Below the pieces are notes generated by a model. It was not told where the DNA came from and searched no databases. It saw only the letters and a list, made by a program, of their open reading frames with translations. The position numbers and the translations under genes were made by a program. This document shows, piece by piece, positions 1-10,030 of a stretch of 63,006 bases of DNA (positions within the stretch are counted from its first letter, which is position 1; each line of letters starts with the position of its first letter). The DNA comes from a virus. The DNA is taken from positions 1 through 63,006 of IMG/VR virus record IMGVR_UViG_3300037840_000064, one strand, 5' to 3'.

Positions 1-52
1 TGATTCTTAGATTGTGCTAGACCCTGACTCCGATGGAGGGTTGCGTCAATTG

Positions 53-295
53 TTATTGTTTCGGCTCATCCTTGGGCTTCTCGGCAATCTGCTTTTGCAA
101 GTCAGCTATCGTTTTTTGCGCCTGTGCCAGTTGTGCCTCTGCCGCCGCCGCCTCATCCAAGGCGCGGTTACGTTGCGCTTGTAGAGCATTAAGCGCCTGC
201 TGTAAGAATGCTGGATCGGCACCTTGCGGGATCGGCTGCTGGGCGAGCGCCGAAGCGGCAAGCAGTGTGAGCATCATTGCGATTATGAGTTGCAT
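53..295 (-). CDS. Small secreted coiled-coil protein
   Basis: Encodes 80 residues. Residues 1-19 look like a Sec signal peptide, hydrophobic and ending in the cleavage-like ASALA-QQ. Residues about 30-75 are Ala/Gln/Glu/Lys-rich with heptad character and should form a coiled coil; the tail is charged and Lys-rich. The start overlaps the end of the preceding fibre gene by 13 nt, so it is translated as part of the leftward late operon and is its last gene in this window. Family not recognised. Secretion plus coiled coil could fit a spanin-like or virion-tip role, but that is inference. Confidence 0.75.
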   Translation of the reverse strand: MQLIIAMMLTLLAASALAQQPIPQGADPAFLQQALNALQAQRNRALDEAAAAEAQLAQAQKTIADLQKQIAEKPKDEPKQ

Positions 296-1584
296 GTTCC
301 ACCCGTGAGAACGCCGAGCGTGAAAATCAAAGTTTTTGCTTGGTTGACGGTACAGGTCTGCGTCAAGCCCGGCGACAATCCCGCCTGAAATCCTGTACCC
401 ACAATGATGCCGGCACCGCCGTCCGTGGCGATATTTGCATTACCGACCGATAATCCACCGCTCGCCTGAAATCGAAACTTCTCTGTCACGGTTGGCGAGC
501 CGCCGCCAGTCACCGCTGTAAATATGGAGCAATAAGTTCCAAATGCAGTCGTGCTCCAATTTTCAGCCGCCCAACAGTTTATGCGAGCCTTGCTTGTCTC
601 AACTGCCGAGGACGATCCCGCTCCGCTGAAATTAATCCGGCCAATCTCGTCCCCGCTTACCAGCGGAGTAGGACTAGCCTGCGTGCCGTCGTAGCGGAGA
701 AAAGTATTAACGCCAAAAGAGCCAAAAGTTTGTACAGCATGACCCGCAGCGGTAGCATCCAAACCAAATATATTAACGCCCTTGCTTATGCTGGCAAGAG
801 TTAATGCCGTTGGCGTTACTGCATTCTGGTTAATCAGAAACGCGCCAGGTGCAGCATCAAGCCCACTTTGGGGAGTGTCATTGGCATAAGTGCCAAGGTA
901 AAGTGCGCCGTCGTTGAATAGGGTTAGTTGAGGGACTTGCGTAGTGGTTCCCGCCAAAGTCACCTTCATTTCCAGGCGCGTACATTCTGACGAAGTACTC
1001 CAATTGCAATCCGCATAAACCTGATAGCTACCCCGAGCCTCTATCCAGCCGGTAGTGCTGCTGCCGGTTCCGCAAAGCGCTTGATTGCAGCCGCCGCCGC
1101 CGAAGGATACAAGAGTGTCGTTAGCCAAGATTGCGGTCGGCGCTCCCAACGTCCCATTAGCGTGCGCCCCAGTAAACGCCGGAGAATTTCCAGTGCCTGC
1201 GGTATTTGTATTTGCGAGATAGACACTAATTCTCGCGCCGCCCCCGTCTGCCCCCGCCAAGATCAAAACATTGTCGGTTTGAGATATCGGCATAACGGGA
1301 GCAAAACTGATTTTTGGAATAACCGTGCTTGGAACCGAAAAACTGATGCCGCTATCGGTCAACCCCGTTCCCGTGGCGTTGTACCACGGCAAATCTTTCG
1401 GAGTTCCAAGGGTTCCGCCATTGATCGCATTGCAAGTGTACTGCGTTGATGCCGCGCGATTATCGCAAGTCGCGGCAGGCGCAGTCGGCACGATGCAATT
1501 CGGATTCGACGGCCCGCACCCCTGCGCCGCCGCCGGCAGCGCCGAGACAATCAGGAGCGCAAGCGCAAGTAGAATCTTCTTCAT
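283..1584 (-). CDS. Secreted tail fibre-like protein
   Basis: Encodes 433 residues from the ATG at 1584; the frame stays open upstream, but this start opens a textbook signal peptide (MKKILLALALLIVSALPAAA, residues 1-20) and overlaps the previous stop. The body is Gly/Ser/Thr/Ala-rich and beta-like, with a late segment (EKFRFQASGGLSVGN) typical of distal fibre or adhesin head regions in phage and prophage proteins. A distal receptor-binding fibre is likely from position at the end of the tail module. A cleavable-looking signal peptide is odd for a virion fibre. Confidence 0.75.
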   Translation of the reverse strand: MKKILLALALLIVSALPAAAQGCGPSNPNCIVPTAPAATCDNRAASTQYTCNAINGGTLGTPKDLPWYNATGTGLTDSGISFSVPSTVIPKISFAPVMPISQTDNVLILAGADGGGARISVYLANTNTAGTGNSPAFTGAHANGTLGAPTAILANDTLVSFGGGGCNQALCGTGSSTTGWIEARGSYQVYADCNWSTSSECTRLEMKVTLAGTTTQVPQLTLFNDGALYLGTYANDTPQSGLDAAPGAFLINQNAVTPTALTLASISKGVNIFGLDATAAGHAVQTFGSFGVNTFLRYDGTQASPTPLVSGDEIGRINFSGAGSSSAVETSKARINCWAAENWSTTAFGTYCSIFTAVTGGGSPTVTEKFRFQASGGLSVGNANIATDGGAGIIVGTGFQAGLSPGLTQTCTVNQAKTLIFTLGVLTGGTCNS

Positions 1585-1913
1585 CAGACAAATTCCAGAA
1601 TAGTGAGATTGCAGTTTCCGCTCGCGATGGCCTGCCACGCGCAATTGATCTGAAAGTTTCCCTGCGCCATGATCGGCAGCGTCGCTCCGGGGAATAAGGG
1701 AATGCCTTGATTTACGGCAATCGCGCTCCCGGCCGGCGCAAGATAGATGGTCTGCGTCGCACTCGGATTTCCAAACGTAATGCCGCGGCGCTGTGCGTTC
1801 GTCCCGATGACGCTCGCAGTAAGCGCCGTCGTCAGAGCAACCGACGTAAACACCGGACTGGCAATCGGGATTATCTGGTTTTGTTGGATCAGCGGTTCGG
1901 GCATGACGTTCAT
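1584..1913 (-). CDS. Small tail-associated protein
   Basis: Encodes 109 residues. Beta-rich with no signal peptide or membrane segment; a central QRRGITFGNPSATQTIYLAP stretch resembles small phage proteins that coat or trimerise with fibre modules. The stop codon overlaps the ATG of the next fibre gene (TGATGA), implying translational coupling. Function not recognised. Lies between two fibre genes, so a virion appendage role is inferred from context. Confidence 0.75.
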   Translation of the reverse strand: MNVMPEPLIQQNQIIPIASPVFTSVALTTALTASVIGTNAQRRGITFGNPSATQTIYLAPAGSAIAVNQGIPLFPGATLPIMAQGNFQINCAWQAIASGNCNLTILEFV

Positions 1914-1965
1914 CCGACTTTCGTTAGGAAAACTCTGTTGTTGTTTGCAGGCTTAAACGCACACA

Positions 1966-3906
1966 TCAACCCATAATTTCCGTCAGCCTCATCGTACCTA
2001 TACCGAAAGTGCCAGAACCAACGTTATTATTGCCATATACAGTGTACGCCTGGCTCGAAGAAACCCCTGGTGCATCGAGAACATCGAATACGCAAGGTGC
2101 CGATACAACACCGGCGCTGTTATTGATACCCACCGCCTGCGGCTCGCCGATAGCAGTCGATGTTCCCCGTCGAACCTGCGCACTTACTTGTGAAACGCTT
2201 GTCCCACTCACACCCGCCGCAGCAACACCGATTGCATTGATCAAAATAAGGTTTGCTGCACTGGTCGGTATAATGCTTGATGTAATGGTCGTAGCGGCCG
2301 CCGTTCCAGTGAGGCTGGTAGCACTGGCCGTCGCAAAGAAAACCGTCTGCACCGGGTCACCGGGTTTTTTGCACGAGGCCGGCGCCAAGCAAAATTGCAG
2401 CGTCGTCGGGGCGGACGCCCATGTCCCTGCCGTTCCCAAGCCCGAAGCATAGTCTGCGTAGCCGAGAATAATCACACTGTCGTTGCTGGTATTGGCCGAC
2501 GTATAAAGAACACCCGCCGTTCCTGATCCAGCGGTTATTCCCGTGCCGCTTTTCTGGATCGTCTCCCAGGCCGTGCACGGAAAGATCGCCGTCGCAGTTG
2601 AACATTTTGCAACCCCCAAAATCGGCGTGCCGCCGTTGTATGCGGCAAATATCCAGATTCGGAACGGGACATTGCTGCTCGACGTTCCGAGCGTCGCACC
2701 GGATGGAATCGTGATACCCAAAGCGCCTTGCGGTATGGCCCAAAGCGGATCGCCGTTCGCCAAGGTGGTATCCCGGAAGCGCAGCGGACCTCCTGAATAG
2801 GTGATAGTCAGTGCGCTCGCACTAGCAACCGCCGCGAGGCTTCCATTGACCGGACCATGTACGTCAAGCCACCACGTCCCCGACGACAAGGCGTTGGTGC
2901 TGATCCACACCCAAGAACCGGATGGAATCGTAATCGAGGTTCCCGACCCAACACCGGGAAAATTATCGTTGGCGTTCGGCGTAATCGTGCAGATGCCAGA
3001 GATCGCGTAAATCCAGAAACCGAATCCGGCCTGCAACGTATTGGCGCGAGGCAGCGTATAGGTGATTGGTCCCGTGCAAATCCTCTGATTCAACTGAAAC
3101 GCGGACGTAACGCTCTGGCTTGTGGAATCCGCAGTCGCAACGAACGTCTGCCGAAGTGTTCCCGCCCCATCATCAGCCAGACCATAGGAACCAACATTCT
3201 CCGTCGCCGCACTGCCCAAACCCAAGTCTGTCCGAGCCGCTGCAATCGTCGGCGCATTAACCACCGGCTGCATCGCCGACGAGACCGTTCCCGCAGGCAG
3301 CGTCGAAATCGCAACCGGAACACATCCCGTCGCATCAAATCCGAGCGCCTGGTTCGCTCGCTGTGCGGCAGCGGGTAACGGCGCGAGACTCCCACAACTA
3401 TCCGAAACCGGAATTGCAATCCCTCGCCCAAATAGCGCGTTCAACTGCTGAATCTGCATCGACAGAAGATCAAGCGCCGCTTCAACCGCAGTCGGGAATG
3501 CTTGCCCCTGATTCGAGCTTACGGTTTGCAGATAGGGCAGCGTCCGCGCGATGGTGATCGTCGTTCCAGACGCGATAGGGGAACCAACGAGAGGGTATGT
3601 GACCGAGCCGCCGAGGCCCCAGATTGCTCCCGGCAGCGGTGCGGTAAGCGTGAGCGTGTATTGCGTGTTCGGCGTAAGCGTCGTCTGGTTGCCGTTCGCG
3701 TCCGTGTAGATCACAGTAATGTCGTTGGAGGCGACGCCGATAAACGGGAACGTGAAATTCGTAATCGAGCCATTGCCGCCGATCACCACGGACGATTGCG
3801 CACTCGTAACTGTCGCGCGCACGTAACCGAGCCACGCCAAGTCGGCAATCTCGCCCAGGACAATAAGGCCGATGAACGCGAGCAGGAGGCGTGCGGCTTT
3901 TTTCAT
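1966..3906 (-). CDS. Tail fibre protein with phage appendage N-terminal domain
   Basis: Encodes 646 residues. Residues 1-30 form a hydrophobic signal or anchor. Residues about 45-170 match the widespread tail-fibre N-terminal pattern: beta strands, a GVASNDITVIYTDANG segment, then LPYLQTVSSNQGQAFPTAVE and an amphipathic helix AALDLLSMQIQQL. This domain normally attaches the fibre to the tail. The remainder is repetitive beta-rich sequence expected of a trimeric shaft and tip. The start overlaps the preceding 55-codon gene (ATGA). Probably the main attachment fibre; the N-terminal hydrophobic segment is unusual for one. Confidence 0.85.
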   Translation of the reverse strand: MKKAARLLLAFIGLIVLGEIADLAWLGYVRATVTSAQSSVVIGGNGSITNFTFPFIGVASNDITVIYTDANGNQTTLTPNTQYTLTLTAPLPGAIWGLGGSVTYPLVGSPIASGTTITIARTLPYLQTVSSNQGQAFPTAVEAALDLLSMQIQQLNALFGRGIAIPVSDSCGSLAPLPAAAQRANQALGFDATGCVPVAISTLPAGTVSSAMQPVVNAPTIAAARTDLGLGSAATENVGSYGLADDGAGTLRQTFVATADSTSQSVTSAFQLNQRICTGPITYTLPRANTLQAGFGFWIYAISGICTITPNANDNFPGVGSGTSITIPSGSWVWISTNALSSGTWWLDVHGPVNGSLAAVASASALTITYSGGPLRFRDTTLANGDPLWAIPQGALGITIPSGATLGTSSSNVPFRIWIFAAYNGGTPILGVAKCSTATAIFPCTAWETIQKSGTGITAGSGTAGVLYTSANTSNDSVIILGYADYASGLGTAGTWASAPTTLQFCLAPASCKKPGDPVQTVFFATASATSLTGTAAATTITSSIIPTSAANLILINAIGVAAAGVSGTSVSQVSAQVRRGTSTAIGEPQAVGINNSAGVVSAPCVFDVLDAPGVSSSQAYTVYGNNNVGSGTFGIGTMRLTEIMG

Positions 3907-4070
3907 TCTTTGCGATCGCTTTCAGATTTCATGCGATGGTGAGCAAGCCACCCGTGCGGGTGAGGTTCGTTCGGCAGGAAAGGCGCTTTCTCCTTGCGGC
4001 GCGGCCTTACCTTCGCTCGCTGCTTCTGCGGCGCATGGACTGGCGTAATTGGCGGGCGAATATCGGCCAC
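3903..4070 (-). CDS. Small basic protein between giant virion protein and fibre
   Basis: Encodes 55 residues from a GTG that shares a base with the TAG of the giant virion gene (TAGTG). The stop overlaps the ATG of the fibre gene (ATGA). The product is strongly basic and Pro-rich (APQKQRAKVRPRRKEKAP in the centre). Overlap with both neighbours and a frame filling the whole gap are the main evidence that it is real. Function unknown. Confidence 0.6.
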   Translation of the reverse strand: MADIRPPITPVHAPQKQRAKVRPRRKEKAPFLPNEPHPHGWLAHHRMKSESDRKE

Positions 4071-7000
4071 TAGTGGGCAACCGTGCTTTGCAAGATCGCG
4101 TGCTTGGCGTCCAATGCCTGTTTCATGATCTCTGGATATTGCATCAAGATCACGGTTCGCGCCATATCCCTTGAGCCGTCCACAGCCGTTTTCAACTGTT
4201 CTTGCCGGATTTGCTGCGGGATAAGATTGAAGCCCGGATTCGACACCATGGCATTGACTCGCATTTTGGCGACGCGACCGGCGATTCGGGTGAAGTCATC
4301 GTATTGCTGATCGGTCAAAGTCACGCCGCGAATCTTCCTCTCCGGCCTAGCGGGATAGTATTCGGCCTTCTGTAGCGCGATTGTTGCCGGATCGTTTACC
4401 GCAGGCGACCACGACATCATCGACCCGCCGCGCATCGGTTCCCCCCATAGGTCGCGGACAGGGAAAAGCTGCTCGCTCATGCCCGGAATATGGGCGCGTA
4501 AGGCATCCATTTCCGAGCGCACGGAACGCCATACCGGATCGGTCATGGACGCGATTTGGCGAAGGCCGATGGAGAACGGCAGAAAATCCATCGACATATT
4601 GCGCAGGTACTTCATGCCGCTGCGGTCCCAATTGCGCGCTGCATCAATAAACGAGGAAAGCCCGCGCATCCAGGTTTCGTCGGCAACAACCTCCGAGAAT
4701 CCGAACAGGAGTGCGGCAGCGCCTTGCGCCAGACCCTTCTCGCTCATCGTATGACCGATTTCGACCATATCGGCGACGCCGGCAACGAGAGGACCAAGTG
4801 CGCTCAGATATTTCCGATAGGGGATATACTCGCCGCCAATCTTGAGGCTGTACGGCTTCCACCCCGTCATTTCCATCACTTCGCGCTGCTTCGGATCGGA
4901 AGGACCGCCCCCCGTCATGATGCCTTGCATGGTGAGGCCCATCACGCTCAATCCGAGCCCGGTCCCCACCATGATCTGCCCATATTGCCGCTGCATCGCG
5001 ACCGGCCCGTTACGACCCAACAGATTATTGCGCGCGTCTGAGGACAAGAACGCCAAAGGCGTGCGCTCTACAAAGCCCTCGCGGAGAATGTTCGCACCTA
5101 TCTGCACGAACGGCATAACGAGTTTCAAGGCGATGTGGCTATTGACCCACTTCTGAAAATGGTACTGCCCCGAATCGAAGGTCGGACGCTTCATCAGCAC
5201 CATTTCGAGCGCGGTATTATGTGCTTCTGCCATCGCCGAGTCCGGCGGCTTGCTCACAAACTCGGCCATGTGCTGATTGAATTCATCGGTGCCGGGCTCG
5301 AAGTCTTCCTTTATCGCGTCGCGAAAGGCCATCGCGGAGATTTCGGATTCGTAGTTCATGCCGTAGTGCATGGTGTGGATCGCGGCGACCGAGCGCGACG
5401 GCGTTTCCAGAACGTAGCCTACCTTGCCGGGAATCTGTTGCGGACGGTAGGCGATTTCCGAATTGAAAAGATCGACGCCGGACGGATCGCCCTTCATCAC
5501 AGATACGCCGGTTTTCAGCGCACTATATGATGGCATTATTCCTTCGCGAGCGCCGTAGAGCATTCCGTAAAGTCGCGGCACAATCTCGCCTGCAACGATT
5601 CGATCTTCCGGCTTGATCGCCCCGACTGCCGAAAGCATCCGCCCCGCAAGAGCAGACGCAGCGGTTTCAGGAACGGCCCGCCATAACTGCAAAACCTGAT
5701 TGCCGATGGAGTATCCAACGTGAGTTAGTGGTCCCGAAATTAGATTGTTGATGACGTAGCTGATAACACCGTCGCGGACCTTCTGCCCGAGCAGTTTTTG
5801 CGAGTCCTGAATCCCTCGCGCGACTTGTGCCGGTGTGCTTGCAGCACGGCCTAGCGTCATTTCCTGCTGTAGTTGAAAAAGTGTCTTGCCCGTCGCATCC
5901 TTCAAAACCGCAGCGAGTTCTTCCGCGTTCTGTGTCGCGCCCTTCATCGTGCGGAACGCGCGAAGCCCACGGCCCATTTCCGCCGTAATGCCGGACAATG
6001 TTTCGTGTGCCATCAAAAATCTTTGTCGCGCTTCCGCGTAGGCGACTTCATCCGTGCCTTGCATGGTCCGGCTGACTTCGGCGGCAAGTTTGGTAAACGT
6101 ATCGCGCATTAACCAGATACGCGCGGCAAGCGGCACACCATCCTCGACGGACATCTGCCGCAGGCGGTCCATGTTGTTTGCGACGATCCGCGGATCGACG
6201 CCCATCGCGTCCGCCAAATCCATGATGGACTGATCGGACACGACGCCTCGCGTGGCGGCGTCTAACTGTGCAGCATTTTCGTGGTAGAGCGTTCGGATTG
6301 CGTCGTTGACGGCGGCGGGAGTATCGAGGTTTTCCAGCCGGATATTTCCGACCTTATCCATCTTCGCCGCCGGCAGTGTGTCCAGCGGAACGTGAGGCCC
6401 GATGGGAAGCGGCTCTATGGTTCCTGCGCTGCCTTCTCGTGTTCGTAGCCCAGCGCCTTGCGGTACAATGTTGCCGCCGCCCTGTGGCTGCGTGCCGAGT
6501 TCCGCGCTGCCAGCGCCGCCTGGACCGATAGTGTCGGGTCTGCCGCGATCTTCTCCCAATGAGATTGGTTCGCTTGCGCTAGTTCCAATTTTCTCTGCAC
6601 TTCCTCGATGCTCATCCGCTATGTCCTTGGGCAGTTCCGCTCTGGCCCTGGCATCCTCGTTACCGATACGATCCGCCGCCCGCTCCGCTTCGTGCGGCTC
6701 GGTCAGAACGGCGTCCGACTCATGAATATCCTGCAAATCGGGCCGTTTGGCAATCTCGGGCGCAATCACGGTCCTTTGAGGCTGTTCGGCAAGCATCCGG
6801 TCGAAAACACCCCGAATATCGTCACTGATCGGAGCGCCTAAGCCCCTGATGGTCTGGTAGATATTCATCATCCATTGCTTGACCTTGGCGAATACGCCGG
6901 CAAGCTGCGGAGAGGGGGCTATGCCTTCCCGAAGATATTGCTCAAATCCCCTGGCGAACTTCTCATGGGCCTTGGTTGCCTTGATCTTGGCCGCCCGTGA

Positions 7001-10000
7001 GGCATCGGCGCCTAGGGTTAAGTCCTGTGGCCCTTTGAGTCCGAGCCAATCCATGACGGTCTGTGCGTCTGCCTTAAGGTCTGCGGGCGCGGCTTCGTGG
7101 GCGGCGTCACGGACAAGTTCCGCGAGGTATTGGTGGCCGGATTCGTGAAAGAACGTCGAGGCGTTGGCCTCGGCGGTTAGCCTCATTAGAGGGCGGACGT
7201 TCTCCATGCCGATGTAGTCGTGGCCGGGGACGGCGTTGGGGTTTAGGACGATGCCGCCGCGCGCTTGTTGGAATAGTTCTTGCTGGTCTTTTTCATCCCC
7301 GAACAGCCCCACGTCCATAGGCTTCTGTTCGGCCTTTGGCTTCAACGGCTGATCGGCCGCGCGTTGCGCACGTTCGGCGTCACTGATTCTCTCGGCGCCT
7401 GGAATCTGTTGCTGACCTTCGGCCTCGCGCTCCGCGATCAAGTCGCGTTCGCGTTTCCGCTGGTAGAACTCCGTCCAAGTCTTTTCTCGATAGCCTTCGC
7501 GATCTGTTCGTGCGCCAGCGCCAGGTGTGGCTTCTTCGCCTTTAGCAGTTGCTTCGCGCGCTTCCTGTGCTGCTCCGGTGTCATCAGGTACATCCCATCC
7601 GGGGATATACTCGGCGCGTTCGGGAGCGTTTTCGGTTTCGACGGCATGATCGTCTGCCTCCATCACGGCCCGTTCGTGGGCGATGTCGGGTTCCAGTCTT
7701 TGTCTGTCCATCAGTTCGCGCATTCTCGCTGAGATGGATGGTTCGATTTCGTTGGGTTTTATTCCAACTTCTTGCAGGTAATCGGTTATGCGAGAATCAA
7801 GTTCTGCTTGTGCGGCTCTGTGCTGTTCCAGTTCGGCGGCGTCGGGCACACGCTCGCGGGCTTCCTGCGGTTCAACACCTTGGCGATAAACTTTGGTGCC
7901 GCGTTCCTCGCGGTCCATCGCCTGCAACAGCGTGTCGAGATTCGACGTGGCCTCGCCGGCACTCACACCGCTTTGGCCGTGGTCCTGAATATAACCGGCC
8001 TCGACCGCCGCCTCGCGAGCGCGATCTAGCTCCATGCCGTCTTTGCGAATCAGCGGCCCAAATCCGGGAATCCATTTCTGGTCCTTACCGAAGATCGTTC
8101 GCACGTCGCCGATGTTCTTGTCGTCGGCTTTTATTCCACCCCGATCTGCGATGAATTGAAGGAGCGACCAGCGTTCTTGCGGCACGGCGCGCGGGCCGCG
8201 TGCGGCTTTGGGGCCGACGTGGGTTGTGGTGATTTCGGATTCGGGGATGGCCTCGGCTACCGGCGTCGGCGCAATTGCTGGCGCTCCTGTGGGCGCTGGC
8301 GCTGTAGGTCCGCCCGGCCCGCGAATCTGCGCACCCTCGGCCTTGTAAAGTTCCTCCGCGCCGCCACGCGCCCCGCCAAGCCTTGCGGCTCTTGCCTCGT
8401 ACCGCGCCGCGACAAGCTGCCCCGCCGCCTGTGCTTCCGTTTCCGGCCGCCCCGCTGCGATCAACTGGCGCTTTACGTCGTTGACGATGAAATCCCGCTG
8501 TGCCTCGATTGGCTTGATAACCTGATCTGTCGGAACGCTCGGCTTGTTCTCCGACTTGTGGTGCCCAATCGCATCTTCCGGATTGATGTGCATCTGTCCG
8601 GGCGGCGGATTCGTATTAGGCTCATGCTCGATATGATCGAGATAGCCGTCCATTTCGTCGGTATAGGCTTTCCAGTTCACGCCATCGGCTTCGACTGCGG
8701 CGCGCTCTGCGGGTGTTGCAACTTTGGTATGAGCATCGTCGTAGCTCATGCCCCGCTTCATCGCTTCGGCTTCGACGGTTTCGTGAATAGCAAGATACTT
8801 GTGCAGGTTTGCCGGATTGCCGTCTTTGTCTTTGAGAGTCGGCGAGAATTCCGGGATGCTGTGATCAACGACAACCGTTCCGTCTGCGGTCGAATTTGCG
8901 CCTGAGAGAACGGTATGCGTGGCGTCGATCTTCGCTGGCACTCCCGTCACTTCCGGCGGCGGAAACATTCCCCACGACTGCGATACAGGTGGTGCCACTG
9001 TTGCCGCGTTCGTACTTGCCGCCGCTTCCTGATACGCCGCCTTGACCTGTGGCGAGAGTTCGTCGAGTTCTTTATTCACGCCATCGAGATAAGCCTTCAC
9101 GCCCGGTTCGGACTGCCCTTGCGCCTCTCGTTCGGCAAGCCACTTTTGCAAACCGTCTTGCTGCTGCTTCAACGTGTCGTAGCGCGCAAAGACATCGGGC
9201 GCGGCTTGGCGTGCTGCTGTGTGAATGTCGGGGGTGATATTCTCAGGACTCGGCATGACTGCGGCAGGCGGCGGCGTCATCGGCGACGGCTGTTCTGATT
9301 TTCCCGCTACCGGCGGCGGCGCGGTCTCAATCTTGACCGGCTCGCCCTTTGGCACTTCGACTGGCGCCGTACCAGCCCAACCACGTTCACCGGCACCAAT
9401 CACACGCATCTGCCGCGCGGTCTCAATCAGTCCCGGCGAATTACGATAGGCTTCGCTAAAACCAAGACCCGGTATCGGCATTCCACTTACAGGACCGTGC
9501 AGACCTGTCGGGAAGGCTTCCGGCAAAGCCGCAATTTCGCGGGCAATATTTGGTGCCCCGACTTCCTCACCTAATTGCTGGACAACGGCCTGACCGCCGC
9601 GAAACATTCCCGGCAAACCACGCCTGATTACGGCATCAAGAGCGACGGCGGCGGGACGTAACAGAACCTCGTTCGCGGTCTTAACGAGGCTCGCTTGCCC
9701 TTTCTGATAATCGTTGAAAATACCAATCTTTTTCAGATACTCGGTACTTTCATCGGACAATCCCAACCGATCCGTGCCCCAGCCTTGCTCGAATCCCTGC
9801 CCGAACGAGTCCAATATCCGCGCAACCGGGCTCACCGTTTTGTCGCCGAAAATTAGATCATTGACCGGCGAATGAGAGATACCAGCGGCCTTCGCCTTCC
9901 TGTCCGCCTCGACGGAAGCCGGAAACAACGAATCAACATCCTGCGCCCCGGACTTCTCCGGGAACAAAGCATCCACATCCTGCGGGGCAGGCGCGGCGGT

Positions 10001-10030
10001 TGGCTGTTGTGCTGGAACGTCCTGCATCAC
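4070..10030 (-). CDS. Giant internal virion / large polyvalent protein
   Basis: Encodes 1986 residues, the largest gene here. It fits the giant internal virion or large polyvalent proteins that podoviruses eject into the host. The N-terminus has two copies of a D-V-D-x-LFP motif (residues about 18-37). Near residue 413 is IHETVEAEA, an HExxE-like site, and near residue 960 is FFHESGHQYL, an exact HExxH zincin motif. The middle is charged and helical. The last ~550 residues alternate hydrophobic and helical segments, as expected for a membrane-penetrating channel. It lies downstream of the virion lysozyme and overlaps it by 4 nt, the usual order for ejection proteins. Enzymatic activity is inference from the motif. 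Confidence 0.88.
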   Translation of the reverse strand: MMQDVPAQQPTAAPAPQDVDALFPEKSGAQDVDSLFPASVEADRKAKAAGISHSPVNDLIFGDKTVSPVARILDSFGQGFEQGWGTDRLGLSDESTEYLKKIGIFNDYQKGQASLVKTANEVLLRPAAVALDAVIRRGLPGMFRGGQAVVQQLGEEVGAPNIAREIAALPEAFPTGLHGPVSGMPIPGLGFSEAYRNSPGLIETARQMRVIGAGERGWAGTAPVEVPKGEPVKIETAPPPVAGKSEQPSPMTPPPAAVMPSPENITPDIHTAARQAAPDVFARYDTLKQQQDGLQKWLAEREAQGQSEPGVKAYLDGVNKELDELSPQVKAAYQEAAASTNAATVAPPVSQSWGMFPPPEVTGVPAKIDATHTVLSGANSTADGTVVVDHSIPEFSPTLKDKDGNPANLHKYLAIHETVEAEAMKRGMSYDDAHTKVATPAERAAVEADGVNWKAYTDEMDGYLDHIEHEPNTNPPPGQMHINPEDAIGHHKSENKPSVPTDQVIKPIEAQRDFIVNDVKRQLIAAGRPETEAQAAGQLVAARYEARAARLGGARGGAEELYKAEGAQIRGPGGPTAPAPTGAPAIAPTPVAEAIPESEITTTHVGPKAARGPRAVPQERWSLLQFIADRGGIKADDKNIGDVRTIFGKDQKWIPGFGPLIRKDGMELDRAREAAVEAGYIQDHGQSGVSAGEATSNLDTLLQAMDREERGTKVYRQGVEPQEARERVPDAAELEQHRAAQAELDSRITDYLQEVGIKPNEIEPSISARMRELMDRQRLEPDIAHERAVMEADDHAVETENAPERAEYIPGWDVPDDTGAAQEAREATAKGEEATPGAGARTDREGYREKTWTEFYQRKRERDLIAEREAEGQQQIPGAERISDAERAQRAADQPLKPKAEQKPMDVGLFGDEKDQQELFQQARGGIVLNPNAVPGHDYIGMENVRPLMRLTAEANASTFFHESGHQYLAELVRDAAHEAAPADLKADAQTVMDWLGLKGPQDLTLGADASRAAKIKATKAHEKFARGFEQYLREGIAPSPQLAGVFAKVKQWMMNIYQTIRGLGAPISDDIRGVFDRMLAEQPQRTVIAPEIAKRPDLQDIHESDAVLTEPHEAERAADRIGNEDARARAELPKDIADEHRGSAEKIGTSASEPISLGEDRGRPDTIGPGGAGSAELGTQPQGGGNIVPQGAGLRTREGSAGTIEPLPIGPHVPLDTLPAAKMDKVGNIRLENLDTPAAVNDAIRTLYHENAAQLDAATRGVVSDQSIMDLADAMGVDPRIVANNMDRLRQMSVEDGVPLAARIWLMRDTFTKLAAEVSRTMQGTDEVAYAEARQRFLMAHETLSGITAEMGRGLRAFRTMKGATQNAEELAAVLKDATGKTLFQLQQEMTLGRAASTPAQVARGIQDSQKLLGQKVRDGVISYVINNLISGPLTHVGYSIGNQVLQLWRAVPETAASALAGRMLSAVGAIKPEDRIVAGEIVPRLYGMLYGAREGIMPSYSALKTGVSVMKGDPSGVDLFNSEIAYRPQQIPGKVGYVLETPSRSVAAIHTMHYGMNYESEISAMAFRDAIKEDFEPGTDEFNQHMAEFVSKPPDSAMAEAHNTALEMVLMKRPTFDSGQYHFQKWVNSHIALKLVMPFVQIGANILREGFVERTPLAFLSSDARNNLLGRNGPVAMQRQYGQIMVGTGLGLSVMGLTMQGIMTGGGPSDPKQREVMEMTGWKPYSLKIGGEYIPYRKYLSALGPLVAGVADMVEIGHTMSEKGLAQGAAALLFGFSEVVADETWMRGLSSFIDAARNWDRSGMKYLRNMSMDFLPFSIGLRQIASMTDPVWRSVRSEMDALRAHIPGMSEQLFPVRDLWGEPMRGGSMMSWSPAVNDPATIALQKAEYYPARPERKIRGVTLTDQQYDDFTRIAGRVAKMRVNAMVSNPGFNLIPQQIRQEQLKTAVDGSRDMARTVILMQYPEIMKQALDAKHAILQSTVAH

